Source: Halobacillus aidingensis (GTDB lineage: Bacteria; Bacillota; Bacilli; Bacillales; Halobacillaceae). Taken from it: a stretch of 60,603 nucleotides of DNA. The position numbers and the translations under genes were made by a program. Within the stretch, counting starts at the first letter, position 1. Every line of letters begins with the position of its first letter. The stretch lies in NCBI RefSeq assembly GCF_900104185.1, contig NZ_FNIZ01000024.1:1-60603 (forward strand). The letters run 5' to 3'. Positions 52,276 through 60,603 of the stretch are shown piece by piece. The notes under the pieces are model-generated. The model worked only from the letters and a program-made list of their open reading frames with translations. It did no database searches and had not been told where the DNA came from.

Positions 52276-53349
52276 TTATATATGTCGGTCTACGAACAAT
52301 TGTTCCTGTATGCGGTCAAGACCATCTCTAATTTTCATCGCACGAATCTCACCGACACCATCGACTTTAACAAGCTCTTTCGGAGAAGCCTGGATCAATT
52401 CTTCCAACGTACCGAATCTTTCGACCAAGTGTTCAATAATGAGCACGGGAAGTCTAGGGATCCGGCTTAAAATCCGGTAACCTCTTGGTACGATAGGGTC
52501 TGCCAACTTCGTATTCGGTGAATACCCCAAGAGTTTCAATACTTGCTCATCTGAGAGAAGTTCCGTATTGGTGATTTCCTGCATTTTTCTCAAAATATAA
52601 TATGGTTCATAATCAGGACGCTTACTGTAATCGCGCAAAAGCAAGGTTGCTTCATCTTCGATATTCGAAACTAATTCTGTCAATTGCAGCTGAATCAAAC
52701 GTCCCTCTGTTCCAAGCTCATTCACATAGTTCAAAATCTCTGTTTTCGTCCGTAGCACCATTTCAATCCGGTGGACGACCTGAACGACTTCGGAAAAGGA
52801 AACCATGTTTTCAAACTCCATCGCACCAAGATTCGTTACGCTTTGGTCGAGGACATTTTTATACTTTTCCAACGTTTGAATCGCCTGATTGGCCTTCGTC
52901 AAAATGACACCAATATCTTTCAGTGAGTAACGGAGAGAGCCTTTATACAACGTGATCACGTTTCGGCGTTGAGATATAGCAATGACGAGTGCGCCCGTTT
53001 GTTTAGCCACACGCTCTGCCGTCCGGTGCCTCATCCCCGTTTCCGTGGATAGGATGTCCGGGTCCGGCATCAACTGCGCATTAGCATAAAGAATCCGCGT
53101 CCCTTCATCATTCAAAATTAATGCCCCATCCATTTTCGCCAGTTCGTAAAGGTGGGCGGGGGTGAAATCAGACTGGATATGGAAACCACCATCGACAAGT
53201 TCCCGCATGTGGTCGCCATATCCGAGCACAATCAACCCGCCTGTCTTTGCACGCAAGACATTATCAATCCCGTCTCTTAAAGGGGTCCCAGGTGCCACCA
53301 GCTGAAGAATTTCTCCGATTCCATTTTCTTTGATTTCATGCCATTCCAT
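52276..53349 (-). CDS. disA: DisA, DNA-scanning diadenylate cyclase
   Basis: DisA scans DNA and makes c-di-AMP, which falls when it meets damage and delays sporulation. The 357-residue protein has the DAC domain (about 1-145) with the DGA motif (KMDGALIL) and [10 protein letters not shown], a helical linker, and a C-terminal HhH DNA-binding domain ([16 protein letters not shown]). The ATG directly follows the radA stop, and GGGGGA lies in the radA end, so the two are coupled. Confidence 0.96.
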   Translation of the reverse strand: MEWHEIKENGIGEILQLVAPGTPLRDGIDNVLRAKTGGLIVLGYGDHMRELVDGGFHIQSDFTPAHLYELAKMDGALILNDEGTRILYANAQLMPDPDILSTETGMRHRTAERVAKQTGALVIAISQRRNVITLYKGSLRYSLKDIGVILTKANQAIQTLEKYKNVLDQSVTNLGAMEFENMVSFSEVVQVVHRIEMVLRTKTEILNYVNELGTEGRLIQLQLTELVSNIEDEATLLLRDYSKRPDYEPYYILRKMQEITNTELLSDEQVLKLLGYSPNTKLADPIVPRGYRILSRIPRLPVLIIEHLVERFGTLEELIQASPKELVKVDGVGEIRAMKIRDGLDRIQEQLFVDRHI

Positions 53350-54729
53350 TTATGAATCCCCCAGTGTAACCTTCATCGCCTCCTGAACGGTACTGACACC
53401 GATCACTTCGATTTGAGAAGGAGGCGTCCAGCCATCCATGTTCTTCTTCGGAATGATGACCCTTTTAAAGCCTAACTTCGCCGCTTCCTGGACTCTTTGC
53501 TCAATTCTGGCCACTCTTCGTATCTCACCCGTTAAGCCAACTTCCCCAACGACGACATCATCTCCATTCGAAGACTGATCCCTGAAACTTGAGGCAATGC
53601 TGATCGCAACCGCTAAGTCAATCGCCGGCTCATCCAATTTCACTCCACCAGCGACTTTTACGTAAGCATCCTGGTTCTGAAGCAGGAGCCCTGCTCTCTT
53701 TTCCAAGACCGCCATTAAAAGCGGTACCCGGCTGTTATCAAGGCCTGTAGCCATCCGTCTCGGGTTGCCGTAAGCTGTAGGTGAAATCAGGGCTTGAATT
53801 TCTACAAGTACCGGCCTTGTCCCTTCCATGGAAGCCACTACGATCGAACCTGCAGCCCCTTGCGAGCGTTCTTCGAGGAAAATCTCTGAAGGGTTCAGAA
53901 CCTCTTCCAGACCTTTCTCCTTCATTTCGAAGATTCCCATTTCATGAGTGCTTCCGAAACGGTTCTTCACACTTCTTAGAATTCTAAATGTATGATGCCG
54001 CTCCCCTTCAAAATAAAGAACTGCATCGACCATATGTTCAAGCAGACGTGGGCCGGCAATCGAACCTTCTTTAGTAACATGCCCAACGATGAAAATAGGA
54101 ATACCTTTGCTTTTAGCAATTCTCATCAAATGACTCGTACACTCACGAACTTGAGAAACACTCCCTGGAGCAGAGGTGACGTCTTCTTTGAAAATCGTCT
54201 GGATCGAGTCTATGACCACAAACCTTGGTTCAATGTTTTCAATTTGGTTGATGACATCCTGTAAGTTCGTTTCCGATAGAACATAGAGTTCATCGGATGT
54301 AATATCTAAACGTTCGGCTCGAAGCTTCGTTTGTCTCGATGACTCCTCTCCGGATATGTAGAGGACAGGAAAATCTTTTTTGGCGATCTGCGCAGAGACT
54401 TGGAGTAAAAGAGTGGATTTACCGATTCCCGGATCTCCGCCGATCAAAACTAAAGACCCCGCCACGATTCCTCCACCTAAAACCCGGTTGAATTCAGGCA
54501 TATCCGTCGGCATACGCGGTTCTTTTTGTGATTTGATTTGTGTGATTTTTTCTGGTTTCGTTGTTGCGGAAGTGGAGCTTGTCTGAAACACATGTCTGGA
54601 ATTCGCCGGAGCAGCCGTCATTTCTTCGACCAGCGTGTTCCATTGATTACACCCCGGACACTTTCCCATCCATTTAGGTGTCTCATACCCACATTCCTGG
54701 CAAACAAACTTCGTTTTCCTTTTTGCCAA
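53350..54729 (-). CDS. radA: RadA (Sms), DNA repair ATPase and branch-migration helicase
   Basis: RadA helps process recombination intermediates and works with DisA. The protein has an N-terminal C4 zinc finger ([18 protein letters not shown]), a RecA-like core with [10 protein letters not shown] and the RadA-specific KNRFGS motif, and a C-terminal Lon-protease-like domain. I prefer TTG 54729 (MAKRKTKF, as in homologues; AAGGAG 10 bases upstream) to ATG 54735, which lies only 4 bases from that site. This gives 459 residues. It is upstream of disA and has a terminator before it. Confidence 0.96.
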   Translation of the reverse strand: MAKRKTKFVCQECGYETPKWMGKCPGCNQWNTLVEEMTAAPANSRHVFQTSSTSATTKPEKITQIKSQKEPRMPTDMPEFNRVLGGGIVAGSLVLIGGDPGIGKSTLLLQVSAQIAKKDFPVLYISGEESSRQTKLRAERLDITSDELYVLSETNLQDVINQIENIEPRFVVIDSIQTIFKEDVTSAPGSVSQVRECTSHLMRIAKSKGIPIFIVGHVTKEGSIAGPRLLEHMVDAVLYFEGERHHTFRILRSVKNRFGSTHEMGIFEMKEKGLEEVLNPSEIFLEERSQGAAGSIVVASMEGTRPVLVEIQALISPTAYGNPRRMATGLDNSRVPLLMAVLEKRAGLLLQNQDAYVKVAGGVKLDEPAIDLAVAISIASSFRDQSSNGDDVVVGEVGLTGEIRRVARIEQRVQEAAKLGFKRVIIPKKNMDGWTPPSQIEVIGVSTVQEAMKVTLGDS

Positions 54730-54769
54730 GATCATCTCGCTCCTTATTCTTATTATTCTATACGTAAAA

Positions 54770-54792
54770 GATTGTGAATGAGTTTCACAATC
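54770..54792. promoter_or_regulatory. perfect inverted repeat upstream of radA
   Basis: Arms gattgtgaa (54770-54778) and ttcacaatc (54784-54792) are 9 bases each with a 5-base centre. It lies 41 bases before the radA start, without a T run. Its position suits an operator, but I know no matching regulator. Confidence 0.45.
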
Positions 54793-54836
54793 TTATCAAT
54801 TGTATTAAATCATTCTTAGTAAAATCATAGCGGAAG

Positions 54837-54871
54837 AAGAAAAAAATCGGAAGGCAAACCCTTCCGATTTT
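54837..54871 (-). terminator. terminator of the ctsR-mcsA-mcsB-clpC operon
   Basis: On the minus strand AAAATCGGAAGG and CCTTCCGATTTT form a perfect 12-base-pair stem with a 5-base loop, followed by more T. It lies 118 bases past clpC, so radA probably has its own start. Confidence 0.9.
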
Positions 54872-54988
54872 TCTTAGGCCCTGTTCACTTTATGATGGAC
54901 TTCTATGAAATAGAAGAAAGGGAGCAGCCCTTTCTTCGCGTTCCTTCAATCATCTGTAGTCAAGCCTTTATAACTTCTATACATCTAT

Positions 54989-57448
54989 TTAATTTGTAGA
55001 CTCTTGCTGCGTGGAGACGACAAAGTTCTTATCGTCATCGAGATCAATTTTCACACTTTGCCCTTTTGCAATGTTCTCTTTCAAGAGTTCTTCTGAAAGC
55101 AGATCCTCAACGTTCTTCTGAATGGAGCGGCGCAATGGACGGGCCCCGTATTCAGGATCGAACCCTGATTCTGCAATATGCTGAATAGCGTCATCGGACA
55201 AGACAAAGTCGATCTCTTGTTCTTTCAGACGTTTACGCAGTTCTTCGACCATCAATGTTACGATATCTTTCATGTGCTTTCTCTCTAGGGAGTGGAACAC
55301 GATCGTTTCATCGATACGGTTCAGGAATTCTGGACGGAACGCTTTCTTCAAGGCATCCGTAACTTTAGACTTCATGTCTTTGTAATCCTGATCCGCATCG
55401 CCCATGGAGAAACCGACATATTTGTTTTGCTTCAATTCTTGAGCTCCAACGTTTGATGTCATAATCAACACGGTGTTACGGAAATCCACCACACGTCCTT
55501 TGGAATCAGTCAGACGACCATCTTCAAGCACTTGGAGTAGAATGTTGAATACTTCCGGGTGCGCCTTTTCAATTTCATCAAGGAGGACAACAGAGTAAGG
55601 CTTATTGCGTACTTTCTCTGTTAATTGCCCGCCTTCATCATAGCCGACGTAACCTGGAGGTGACCCGACAAGTCGAGACGTACTGTGTTTTTCCATATAC
55701 TCGGACATGTCGATTCGAATCATCGCATCTTCTTCTCCGAACATGCTCTCTGCTAAGGCACGGGCCAGTTCTGTTTTACCGACACCTGTTGGTCCCAGGA
55801 AGATGAACGAACCGATTGGACGTTTCGGATCTTTAAGTCCGGCACGAGCACGGCGGATTGCTTTGGAAATCGCTTTGACTGCTTCTTCCTGTCCGATGAC
55901 CCGGTTGTGAAGCGTATCTTCAAGATGAAGGAGACGTTCACTCTCATCTTTGGTCATCTTGGATACAGGCACTCCCGTCCAAGTGGATACGACAGAAGCA
56001 ATGTCTTCCACTGTAACTTCGGAATCCTCCTGCCCTTGCTTTTCTTTCCACTCATCTTTCGTTTGTTCCAACTCATCTCTCAAGCGCTGTTCACTGTCTC
56101 TTAAGGAGGCAGCTTTTTCAAATTCCTGACTCTGTACAGCAGCATCCTTCTCTTTTCGCACTTCCTCAAGCTTTTGCTCTAACTCTTTCAAGTTCGGTGG
56201 AGCTGTGTAGGAGCGCAGTCGGACTTTGGATGCAGCTTCATCAATTAAGTCAATCGCTTTATCCGGTAGGAAGCGGTCTGTGATGTAACGATCAGAGAAA
56301 CGGACCGCAGATTCAATGGAATCATCCGTAATCGTCACACGGTGGTGGGCCTCATAACGGTCACGAAGACCTTGCAAGATTTGGATGGATTCATCAAGGT
56401 TCGGTTCATCCACCTGAATAGGCTGGAACCTACGCTCAAGAGCGGCATCCTTTTCAATATATTTACGGTACTCATCGAGTGTCGTGGCACCGATACATTG
56501 CAATTCACCTCGGGCAAGGGACGGCTTAAGAATGTTGGATGCATCAATGGCACCTTCTGCGCCACCAGCACCGATCAACGTGTGAAGCTCGTCAATAAAC
56601 AGGATGATGTTCCCCGCCTGACGAATTTCTTCCATCACTTTTTTCAAACGATCTTCAAATTCACCACGATATTTGGTGCCGGCAACGACGGTACCCATAT
56701 CAAGTGTCATCACTCGCTTATCGCGAAGAATCTCTGGTACTTCATTGTTCATAATCTGCTGAGCCAGACCTTCTGCGATGGCTGTTTTACCAACACCAGG
56801 CTCACCGACAAGAACCGGGTTATTTTTCGTACGACGGCTCAATACTTGGATGACACGCTCGATTTCTTTACTTCGACCGATGACAGGGTCAATGTTGCCC
56901 TCTTTCGCAATCGCCGTAAGGTCACGTGCTAGTGAATCAAGGGTCGGTGTATTCGCATTCGCCGCCTGAGCACCTGATCCGCCACCACGACGGTTTTGAC
57001 CTCCTGTGGACTCATTGTTCCCAAGCAATTGTAAAACTTGCTGACGGGCCTTATTCAAGCTCACACCCAGGTTATTCAGTACACGGGCAGCCACTCCTTC
57101 TCCTTCACGGATCAATCCAAGAAGAATATGTTCTGTTCCCACGTAAGAGTGTCCCAGTTTACGAGCTTCATCCATAGAAAGCTCGATGACTTTTTTCGCA
57201 CGAGGCGTATAATGAATCGTTTGGGAAACTTTCTCTCCCTTACCGATTAATTTCTCTACTTCTTGTTGGATTTTTGAAGACTCAAGGCCTAATGCGGTCA
57301 GAGCTTTGGCAGCTATGCCTTCCCCTTCACTAACTAAGCCTAAAAGGATATGCTCCGTGCCAATGTTATTATGACCTAAACGAACAGCTTCTTCCTGAGC
57401 CAGCGCCAATACTTTTTGTGCTCTTTCTGTAAATCGCCCAAACATCAT
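54989..57448 (-). CDS. clpC: ClpC, AAA+ unfoldase of the ClpCP protease
   Basis: ClpC unfolds proteins for ClpP, including those marked by phospho-arginine. I chose ATG 57448 ([14 protein letters not shown]), 7 bases after AGGAGGG; a further ATG two codons upstream is too close to the site. The product is 819 residues. The order is N domain (1-150, double repeat), D1 with GEPGVGKT, M-domain linker (about 410-475), and D2 with GPTGVGKT. A ClpP-docking loop is expected in D2. The tail is acidic. It is the last gene of the CtsR operon. Confidence 0.98.
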   Translation of the reverse strand: MMFGRFTERAQKVLALAQEEAVRLGHNNIGTEHILLGLVSEGEGIAAKALTALGLESSKIQQEVEKLIGKGEKVSQTIHYTPRAKKVIELSMDEARKLGHSYVGTEHILLGLIREGEGVAARVLNNLGVSLNKARQQVLQLLGNNESTGGQNRRGGGSGAQAANANTPTLDSLARDLTAIAKEGNIDPVIGRSKEIERVIQVLSRRTKNNPVLVGEPGVGKTAIAEGLAQQIMNNEVPEILRDKRVMTLDMGTVVAGTKYRGEFEDRLKKVMEEIRQAGNIILFIDELHTLIGAGGAEGAIDASNILKPSLARGELQCIGATTLDEYRKYIEKDAALERRFQPIQVDEPNLDESIQILQGLRDRYEAHHRVTITDDSIESAVRFSDRYITDRFLPDKAIDLIDEAASKVRLRSYTAPPNLKELEQKLEEVRKEKDAAVQSQEFEKAASLRDSEQRLRDELEQTKDEWKEKQGQEDSEVTVEDIASVVSTWTGVPVSKMTKDESERLLHLEDTLHNRVIGQEEAVKAISKAIRRARAGLKDPKRPIGSFIFLGPTGVGKTELARALAESMFGEEDAMIRIDMSEYMEKHSTSRLVGSPPGYVGYDEGGQLTEKVRNKPYSVVLLDEIEKAHPEVFNILLQVLEDGRLTDSKGRVVDFRNTVLIMTSNVGAQELKQNKYVGFSMGDADQDYKDMKSKVTDALKKAFRPEFLNRIDETIVFHSLERKHMKDIVTLMVEELRKRLKEQEIDFVLSDDAIQHIAESGFDPEYGARPLRRSIQKNVEDLLSEELLKENIAKGQSVKIDLDDDKNFVVSTQQESTN

Positions 57449-57466
57449 GGACATTCCCTCCTAACA

Positions 57467-58537
57467 TTATTCTTCATTTTCTAATTGAAGTCGTTCGCGA
57501 ATTAAAGATGCTCTTCTTACATCCCTTTCATCAGGGGATAAAGGAGTCTTAGCGTATTGTTGCAAGAATCCGGGCTGTGTAAGAACCATCAATTCATTTA
57601 AAATCGTGCGTGGGATATGATCGATGAATCCTAGATCAATGCCAAGTCTCAGGTCAGAAAGGCATTTCGCCGCCTCCTTAGATTCTATGATTCGACTATT
57701 GGTCAAAACACCATAGGAACGAAAGATACGGTCTTCCAACTGAACGCTTGAACGAGTCATCAATGCTTCTCTTGCTTTTCTCTCCTGTTCTATCAGTTGC
57801 TTAACGACACTGTGAAGATCCTCAACAATATCCTCTTCCGATTTACCAAGGGTAATCTGGTTGGATATCTGAAAAATGTTTCCCAGAGCTTCACTACCTT
57901 CCCCGTAAATGCCTCTCACCACAAGACCCAGCTGGTTAATGGCCGGTGTCATCCGGTTGATCTGGTTCGTCATGGATAGGGCAGGCAGGTGCATCATGAC
58001 TGAAGCTCTCATCCCCGTACCTACATTGGTCGGACAGGCGGTCAAATAACCACGCTTCTCATCAAAAGCATAATCCACTTTTTCTTCGAGCCAATCATCC
58101 AATTGACTGGCTTGTTCTAGTGCCTGATCCAACTGAAAACCAGGGAAATATAACTGTATGCGAATATGATCTTCTTCATTAATCATGATTGATACTTGCT
58201 CATTTTGTGAAATGAGAGAGGCCGACTTCTCCGCTTTTTCAGCCAAGTGTGGACTGATCAAATGTTTTTCTACCAACACTCTCTTTTCAATTGGCTGTAA
58301 ATCTTTCATCTGGACCAGCTCAAAATCTTTATAATCTCTGAAGGACTTCTTTTGGAACTCTTGTTGGAAGAATTCCAATACTTTGTTCAAAGTCTCTTCG
58401 GAAGCAATGATAGGAAAAGGATGTTGTGAGAAATTACGAGCAAGTCGTATACGGCTGCTGAGTACAATATCGCTGTCCGGACCTTCTTGCTTCATCCATG
58501 GACTAATTGCTTCATTCATGAATTGCTGTAAAGACAT
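57467..58537 (-). CDS. mcsB: McsB, protein arginine kinase
   Basis: McsB phosphorylates Arg residues, marking proteins for ClpCP and inactivating CtsR. The 356-residue protein has the guanido-kinase core with [10 protein letters not shown] (near 27), the catalytic Cys168 in [15 protein letters not shown], and the RDVRRA phospho-arginine pocket (near 338). The ATG overlaps the mcsA stop by one base. Dephosphorylation by YwlE is encoded elsewhere. Confidence 0.97.
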   Translation of the reverse strand: MSLQQFMNEAISPWMKQEGPDSDIVLSSRIRLARNFSQHPFPIIASEETLNKVLEFFQQEFQKKSFRDYKDFELVQMKDLQPIEKRVLVEKHLISPHLAEKAEKSASLISQNEQVSIMINEEDHIRIQLYFPGFQLDQALEQASQLDDWLEEKVDYAFDEKRGYLTACPTNVGTGMRASVMMHLPALSMTNQINRMTPAINQLGLVVRGIYGEGSEALGNIFQISNQITLGKSEEDIVEDLHSVVKQLIEQERKAREALMTRSSVQLEDRIFRSYGVLTNSRIIESKEAAKCLSDLRLGIDLGFIDHIPRTILNELMVLTQPGFLQQYAKTPLSPDERDVRRASLIRERLQLENEE

Positions 58538-59085
58538 TACTCATCACCATCCTCCCTATGATGCAGTTGACTTTCTAAAGATCTTATCTTATCTCTAACT
58601 TTCGCTGCCTCTTCGAATTCTTCCTGCTCAATTAATTGTCGAAGATTAGTTTTATATTCTTCCATCTCTTTTTTCAGGTGCAAGTTGCCACCTTCACGTT
58701 TCGGAATCTTGCCATCATGTCTGGTATTCCCACTGTGAACACGGCGCAGGATGGGATTCAGGCGCTCATCGAACGTTTTATAGCAGTCCGCACAACCAAA
58801 CTTCCCTATCCTTGCAAACTCCTCATAGCTGAGCCCACAGTTGGGACATTTCAGTTTCGGCTTTTTAGTATAAGAGTGAGCGCTCTGCCCTTTTAAAGGA
58901 GAAGGTCCCTCGGAATGGAACAGACCTGAAAGGAGATCATTCAAGGTGAAGTTCTCTTCCCCGTAATTCATGTACCCATTTTCCTTCGCACATTTTTCAC
59001 ATACATGGACTTCTGATTTTTGACCATTAATCACCTGCGTCAAATGGACGGTTGCAGGACGCTGATGACATTTCTGACACTCCAT
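58537..59085 (-). CDS. mcsA: McsA, activator of McsB kinase
   Basis: McsA activates McsB and senses stress through zinc-binding CxxC pairs. The 182-residue protein starts [15 protein letters not shown] at ATG 59085 after AAGGGAG. CxxC pairs are at 3-6, 29-32, 80-83 and 98-101. A UVR motif ([17 protein letters not shown], about 155-171) ends it. It lies 20 bases after ctsR and overlaps mcsB by one base. Confidence 0.96.
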   Translation of the reverse strand: MECQKCHQRPATVHLTQVINGQKSEVHVCEKCAKENGYMNYGEENFTLNDLLSGLFHSEGPSPLKGQSAHSYTKKPKLKCPNCGLSYEEFARIGKFGCADCYKTFDERLNPILRRVHSGNTRHDGKIPKREGGNLHLKKEMEEYKTNLRQLIEQEEFEEAAKVRDKIRSLESQLHHREDGDE

Positions 59086-59105
59086 CTGAATCTCTCCCTT
59101 CTCAC

Positions 59106-59570
59106 TCAACATTTGTATTTAAGGGTGAATAGCATGGCTGTCATGATTCGCGCGCGAACTTCATCACGAAGAGGTAAAGAAAAAGCAAGGACGTCGCGAT
59201 CGATGACACTTGCCATCAGTTTGCTTTCCCGATCAGTGATGATCTCATAGTCTACCAGCCTTTCAAGAACATCAATGGCTTTCGATTGAGAAACATGGGG
59301 ATTGATGAGCTCCATCACCTCTTCAATCATCTCTGACCCTTTACGGTGTTGGATTCGGCTGATACGAATATACCCGCCGCCTCCTCTTTTACTTTCCACT
59401 ATATATCCTTTTTCCACTGTAAAACGTGTCTTAATCACATAATTGATCTGAGAAGGTACACAATCAAATTTCTCGGCAAGTTCACTACGCTTGATTTCAA
59501 TCGCCTGGTGCCGATTTTCATCTAAGATCTCCTTGAGATATTCTTCAATAACATCAGAGATGTTCCGCAT
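59106..59570 (-). CDS. ctsR: CtsR, repressor of class III heat-shock genes
   Basis: CtsR is a dimeric winged-helix repressor that senses heat through a glycine-rich loop. I chose ATG 59570 (MRNISDVIEEYLKEILD), preceded by GGGGGAGGG, giving 154 residues as in B. subtilis. The loop SKRGGGGYIRI (near 60-70) contacts DNA and is the heat sensor. The CtsR operator lies in its own promoter region (59586-59608), so autoregulation is expected. Confidence 0.97.
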   Translation of the reverse strand: MRNISDVIEEYLKEILDENRHQAIEIKRSELAEKFDCVPSQINYVIKTRFTVEKGYIVESKRGGGGYIRISRIQHRKGSEMIEEVMELINPHVSQSKAIDVLERLVDYEIITDRESKLMASVIDRDVLAFSLPLRDEVRARIMTAMLFTLKYKC

Positions 59571-59585
59571 GCTCCCTCCCCCTCT

Positions 59586-59608
59586 TTTGACTTTGACTAT
59601 CTTTGACT
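59586..59608 (-). promoter_or_regulatory. CtsR operator
   Basis: On the minus strand AGTCAAA GAT AGTCAAA (59592-59608) matches the CtsR direct heptad repeat with a three-base spacer. A third GTCAAA (59586-59591) follows directly. It lies between the -10 box and the ctsR ribosome site, where binding should block transcription. Confidence 0.92.
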
Positions 59609-59616
59609 TTAATTTT

Positions 59617-59644
59617 ATTATACTCATTTTCTTTTGTCATGCAA
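59617..59644 (-). promoter_or_regulatory. sigma A promoter of the ctsR operon
   Basis: TTGCAT (59639-59644), a 16-base spacer and a perfect TATAAT (59617-59622) lie on the minus strand, just upstream of the CtsR operator. Confidence 0.7.
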
Positions 59645-59701
59645 CTTGTTTGTTTAGAAGAATTACATCTTCTATGTTTCCCCTTTTCATCATGAAATAA
59701 A

Positions 59702-59732
59702 ACAAAAAGACTGCACAGATTCAACTGTGCAG
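59702..59732 (-). terminator. terminator after the MgtC-like gene
   Basis: On the minus strand CTGCACAG and CTGTGCAG form an 8-base-pair stem with a 6-base loop, followed by TCTTTTTGTTTT. It separates the MgtC-like gene from the ctsR operon. Confidence 0.88.
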
Positions 59733-59736
59733 CCCT

Positions 59737-60429
59737 TTAATACCGATGTCCACATTCTTCTACACCATCCATCAAAGACAGACGTTCTAAAAGAAGGGCT
59801 CGATCATACTTTTGTCCTTTATTCAGTTCAACAACAACCTTTTTTTGGTCTTGATCCAAGGCAACAATATCTATTTTCCTAACATCCAGCTTCATTTGTT
59901 CGAATTCAGTTAACACTTTATTAACCGGGGCATCCTTACCAACGGTTACTTGATAAATGTTTTTTCGATTCCCATTAAACTTTTCTTTCTCTATCTTATT
60001 TAGGAAGACTAAACTCATAAGCACGAAGATCGTTGTGACCGTCGCCACATCATACATCCCTGCACCAACGACGAGACCAATGCCAGCCACCGTCCAAATG
60101 GACGCTGCTGTAGTTAATCCTCTAATGGTCATTCCGTTGACGATAATTGTCCCCGCCCCTAAAAATCCAATGCCACTAATTACATAGGAAGGGATACGAG
60201 CCGGGTCGAAACGGACTTGTTCATATTGATCAATGAACGTTTCAAATCCATATAAAGAAAGAAGCATCATCATACAAGCCCCGACCCCCACAAGAATATG
60301 GGTACGGAAGCCAGCCGAATGATTCTTGACTTCCCTTTCAAATCCAATCACCCCTGAAAGAATGAGTGCAAAAAATAACCGGAATACAAACAAAAGAATG
60401 TCATCATGAAAGAAATATGACCAGTTCAA
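59737..60429 (-). CDS. MgtC/SapB-family membrane protein
   Basis: The protein has four to five hydrophobic segments (about 12-30, 45-65, 85-105, 110-150) with the family motifs GFEREVKNHSAGFRTHILVG and GIGFLGAGTII, then a cytoplasmic C-terminal ACT-like domain (about 155-230). The start is TTG 60427-60429, chosen because GGAGGG lies 5 bases upstream; the open frame further upstream runs into the rRNA terminator. The product is 230 residues. Relatives affect magnesium adaptation or membrane potential, but this copy's role is unproven. It stands alone between an rRNA operon and ctsR. Confidence 0.88.
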   Translation of the reverse strand: MNWSYFFHDDILLFVFRLFFALILSGVIGFEREVKNHSAGFRTHILVGVGACMMMLLSLYGFETFIDQYEQVRFDPARIPSYVISGIGFLGAGTIIVNGMTIRGLTTAASIWTVAGIGLVVGAGMYDVATVTTIFVLMSLVFLNKIEKEKFNGNRKNIYQVTVGKDAPVNKVLTEFEQMKLDVRKIDIVALDQDQKKVVVELNKGQKYDRALLLERLSLMDGVEECGHRY

Positions 60430-60471
60430 GCTATCCCTCCTTTCTTTATATCTATGTTTAAGGAAGTAGAT

Positions 60472-60506
60472 ATAGAAAAAAACCAGAAGAAGGATCTTCT
60501 GGTTTT
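60472..60506 (-). terminator. terminator of the upstream rRNA operon
   Basis: On the minus strand AAAACCAGAAGA and TCTTCTGGTTTT form a perfect 12-base-pair stem around TCCT, followed by more T. It lies about 8 bases past the 5S gene. Confidence 0.92.
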
Positions 60507-60513
60507 CCAAATG

Positions 60514-60603
60514 ATGTGGCGGCGTCCTACTCTCACGGGGGTAAACCCGACTACCATCGGCGCTGAAGAGCTTAACTGCTGTGTTCGGCATGGGAACAGG
60601 TGT
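60514..60603 (-). rRNA. rrf: 5S ribosomal RNA, 3' part (partial)
   Basis: Read on the minus strand, the sequence includes TTCCCATGCCGAACACAG, AAGCTCTTCAGCGCC and GTGAGAGTAGGACGCCGCC, typical of 5S. The first 25 or so bases lie beyond the window edge. The 3' end is placed near 60514 by comparison with B. subtilis. It is the end of a second rRNA operon on the same strand. Confidence 0.96.

Noticed and set aside
60430-60591. N-terminal extension of the MgtC-like protein
   Set aside because: It would run through the rRNA terminator and part of the 5S gene. The TTG at 60427-60429 with GGAGGG is the better start.

Overview
This window is the ribosomal and transcription 'superoperon' of a low-to-mid-GC Gram-positive endospore former of the family Bacillaceae. 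Four things point there. The gene order is almost that of Bacillus subtilis from ctsR to pdaB. The sporulation and germination genes cwlD, gerD, kbaA and pdaB are present. Shine-Dalgarno sites are strong, with many GTG and TTG starts. The partial 16S rRNA resembles moderately halophilic Halobacillus/Pontibacillus-type bacilli; that last point is from memory of the 16S and is an inference.

Layout: an rRNA operon lies at each edge, both read on the minus strand. The 3' part of a 5S gene is at the right edge and the 5' end of a 16S gene is at the left edge. Nearly every gene between them is also on the minus strand, so transcription runs from right to left. In that order come: an MgtC-like membrane protein; the CtsR-controlled protein quality operon ctsR-mcsA-mcsB-clpC; radA, disA and yacL; a fused ispDF and gltX; a cysteine T-box followed by cysE-cysS-mrnC-rlmB-yacP; sigH; rpmG-secE-nusG; rplK-rplA; rplJ-rplL; rsmC-rpoB-rpoC; the str operon rplGB-rpsL-rpsG-fusA-tufA; the S10-spc-alpha cluster from rpsJ to rplQ; the ECF vitamin transporter module ecfA1-ecfA2-ecfT with truA; rplM-rpsI; a CatE-like dioxygenase; cwlD; salA; gerD (plus strand); kbaA; pdaB (plus strand); a 73-residue unknown; and the 16S promoters.

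Functionally it is the cell's growth machine (ribosomal proteins, elongation factors, RNA polymerase, Sec channel, rRNA modification and decay enzymes) with sporulation, stress and c-di-AMP genes on its flanks. I see no phage, insertion sequence, CRISPR array, tRNA or foreign cassette. The least routine features are regulatory: terminator-like hairpins in the leaders of rpsJ, rplJ, rpoB and nusG, a promoter whose -35 box lies in the loop of a long hairpin, and a bifunctional IspDF that keeps an internal ribosome binding site in front of its IspF half. I found no convincing previously undescribed multi-gene system.
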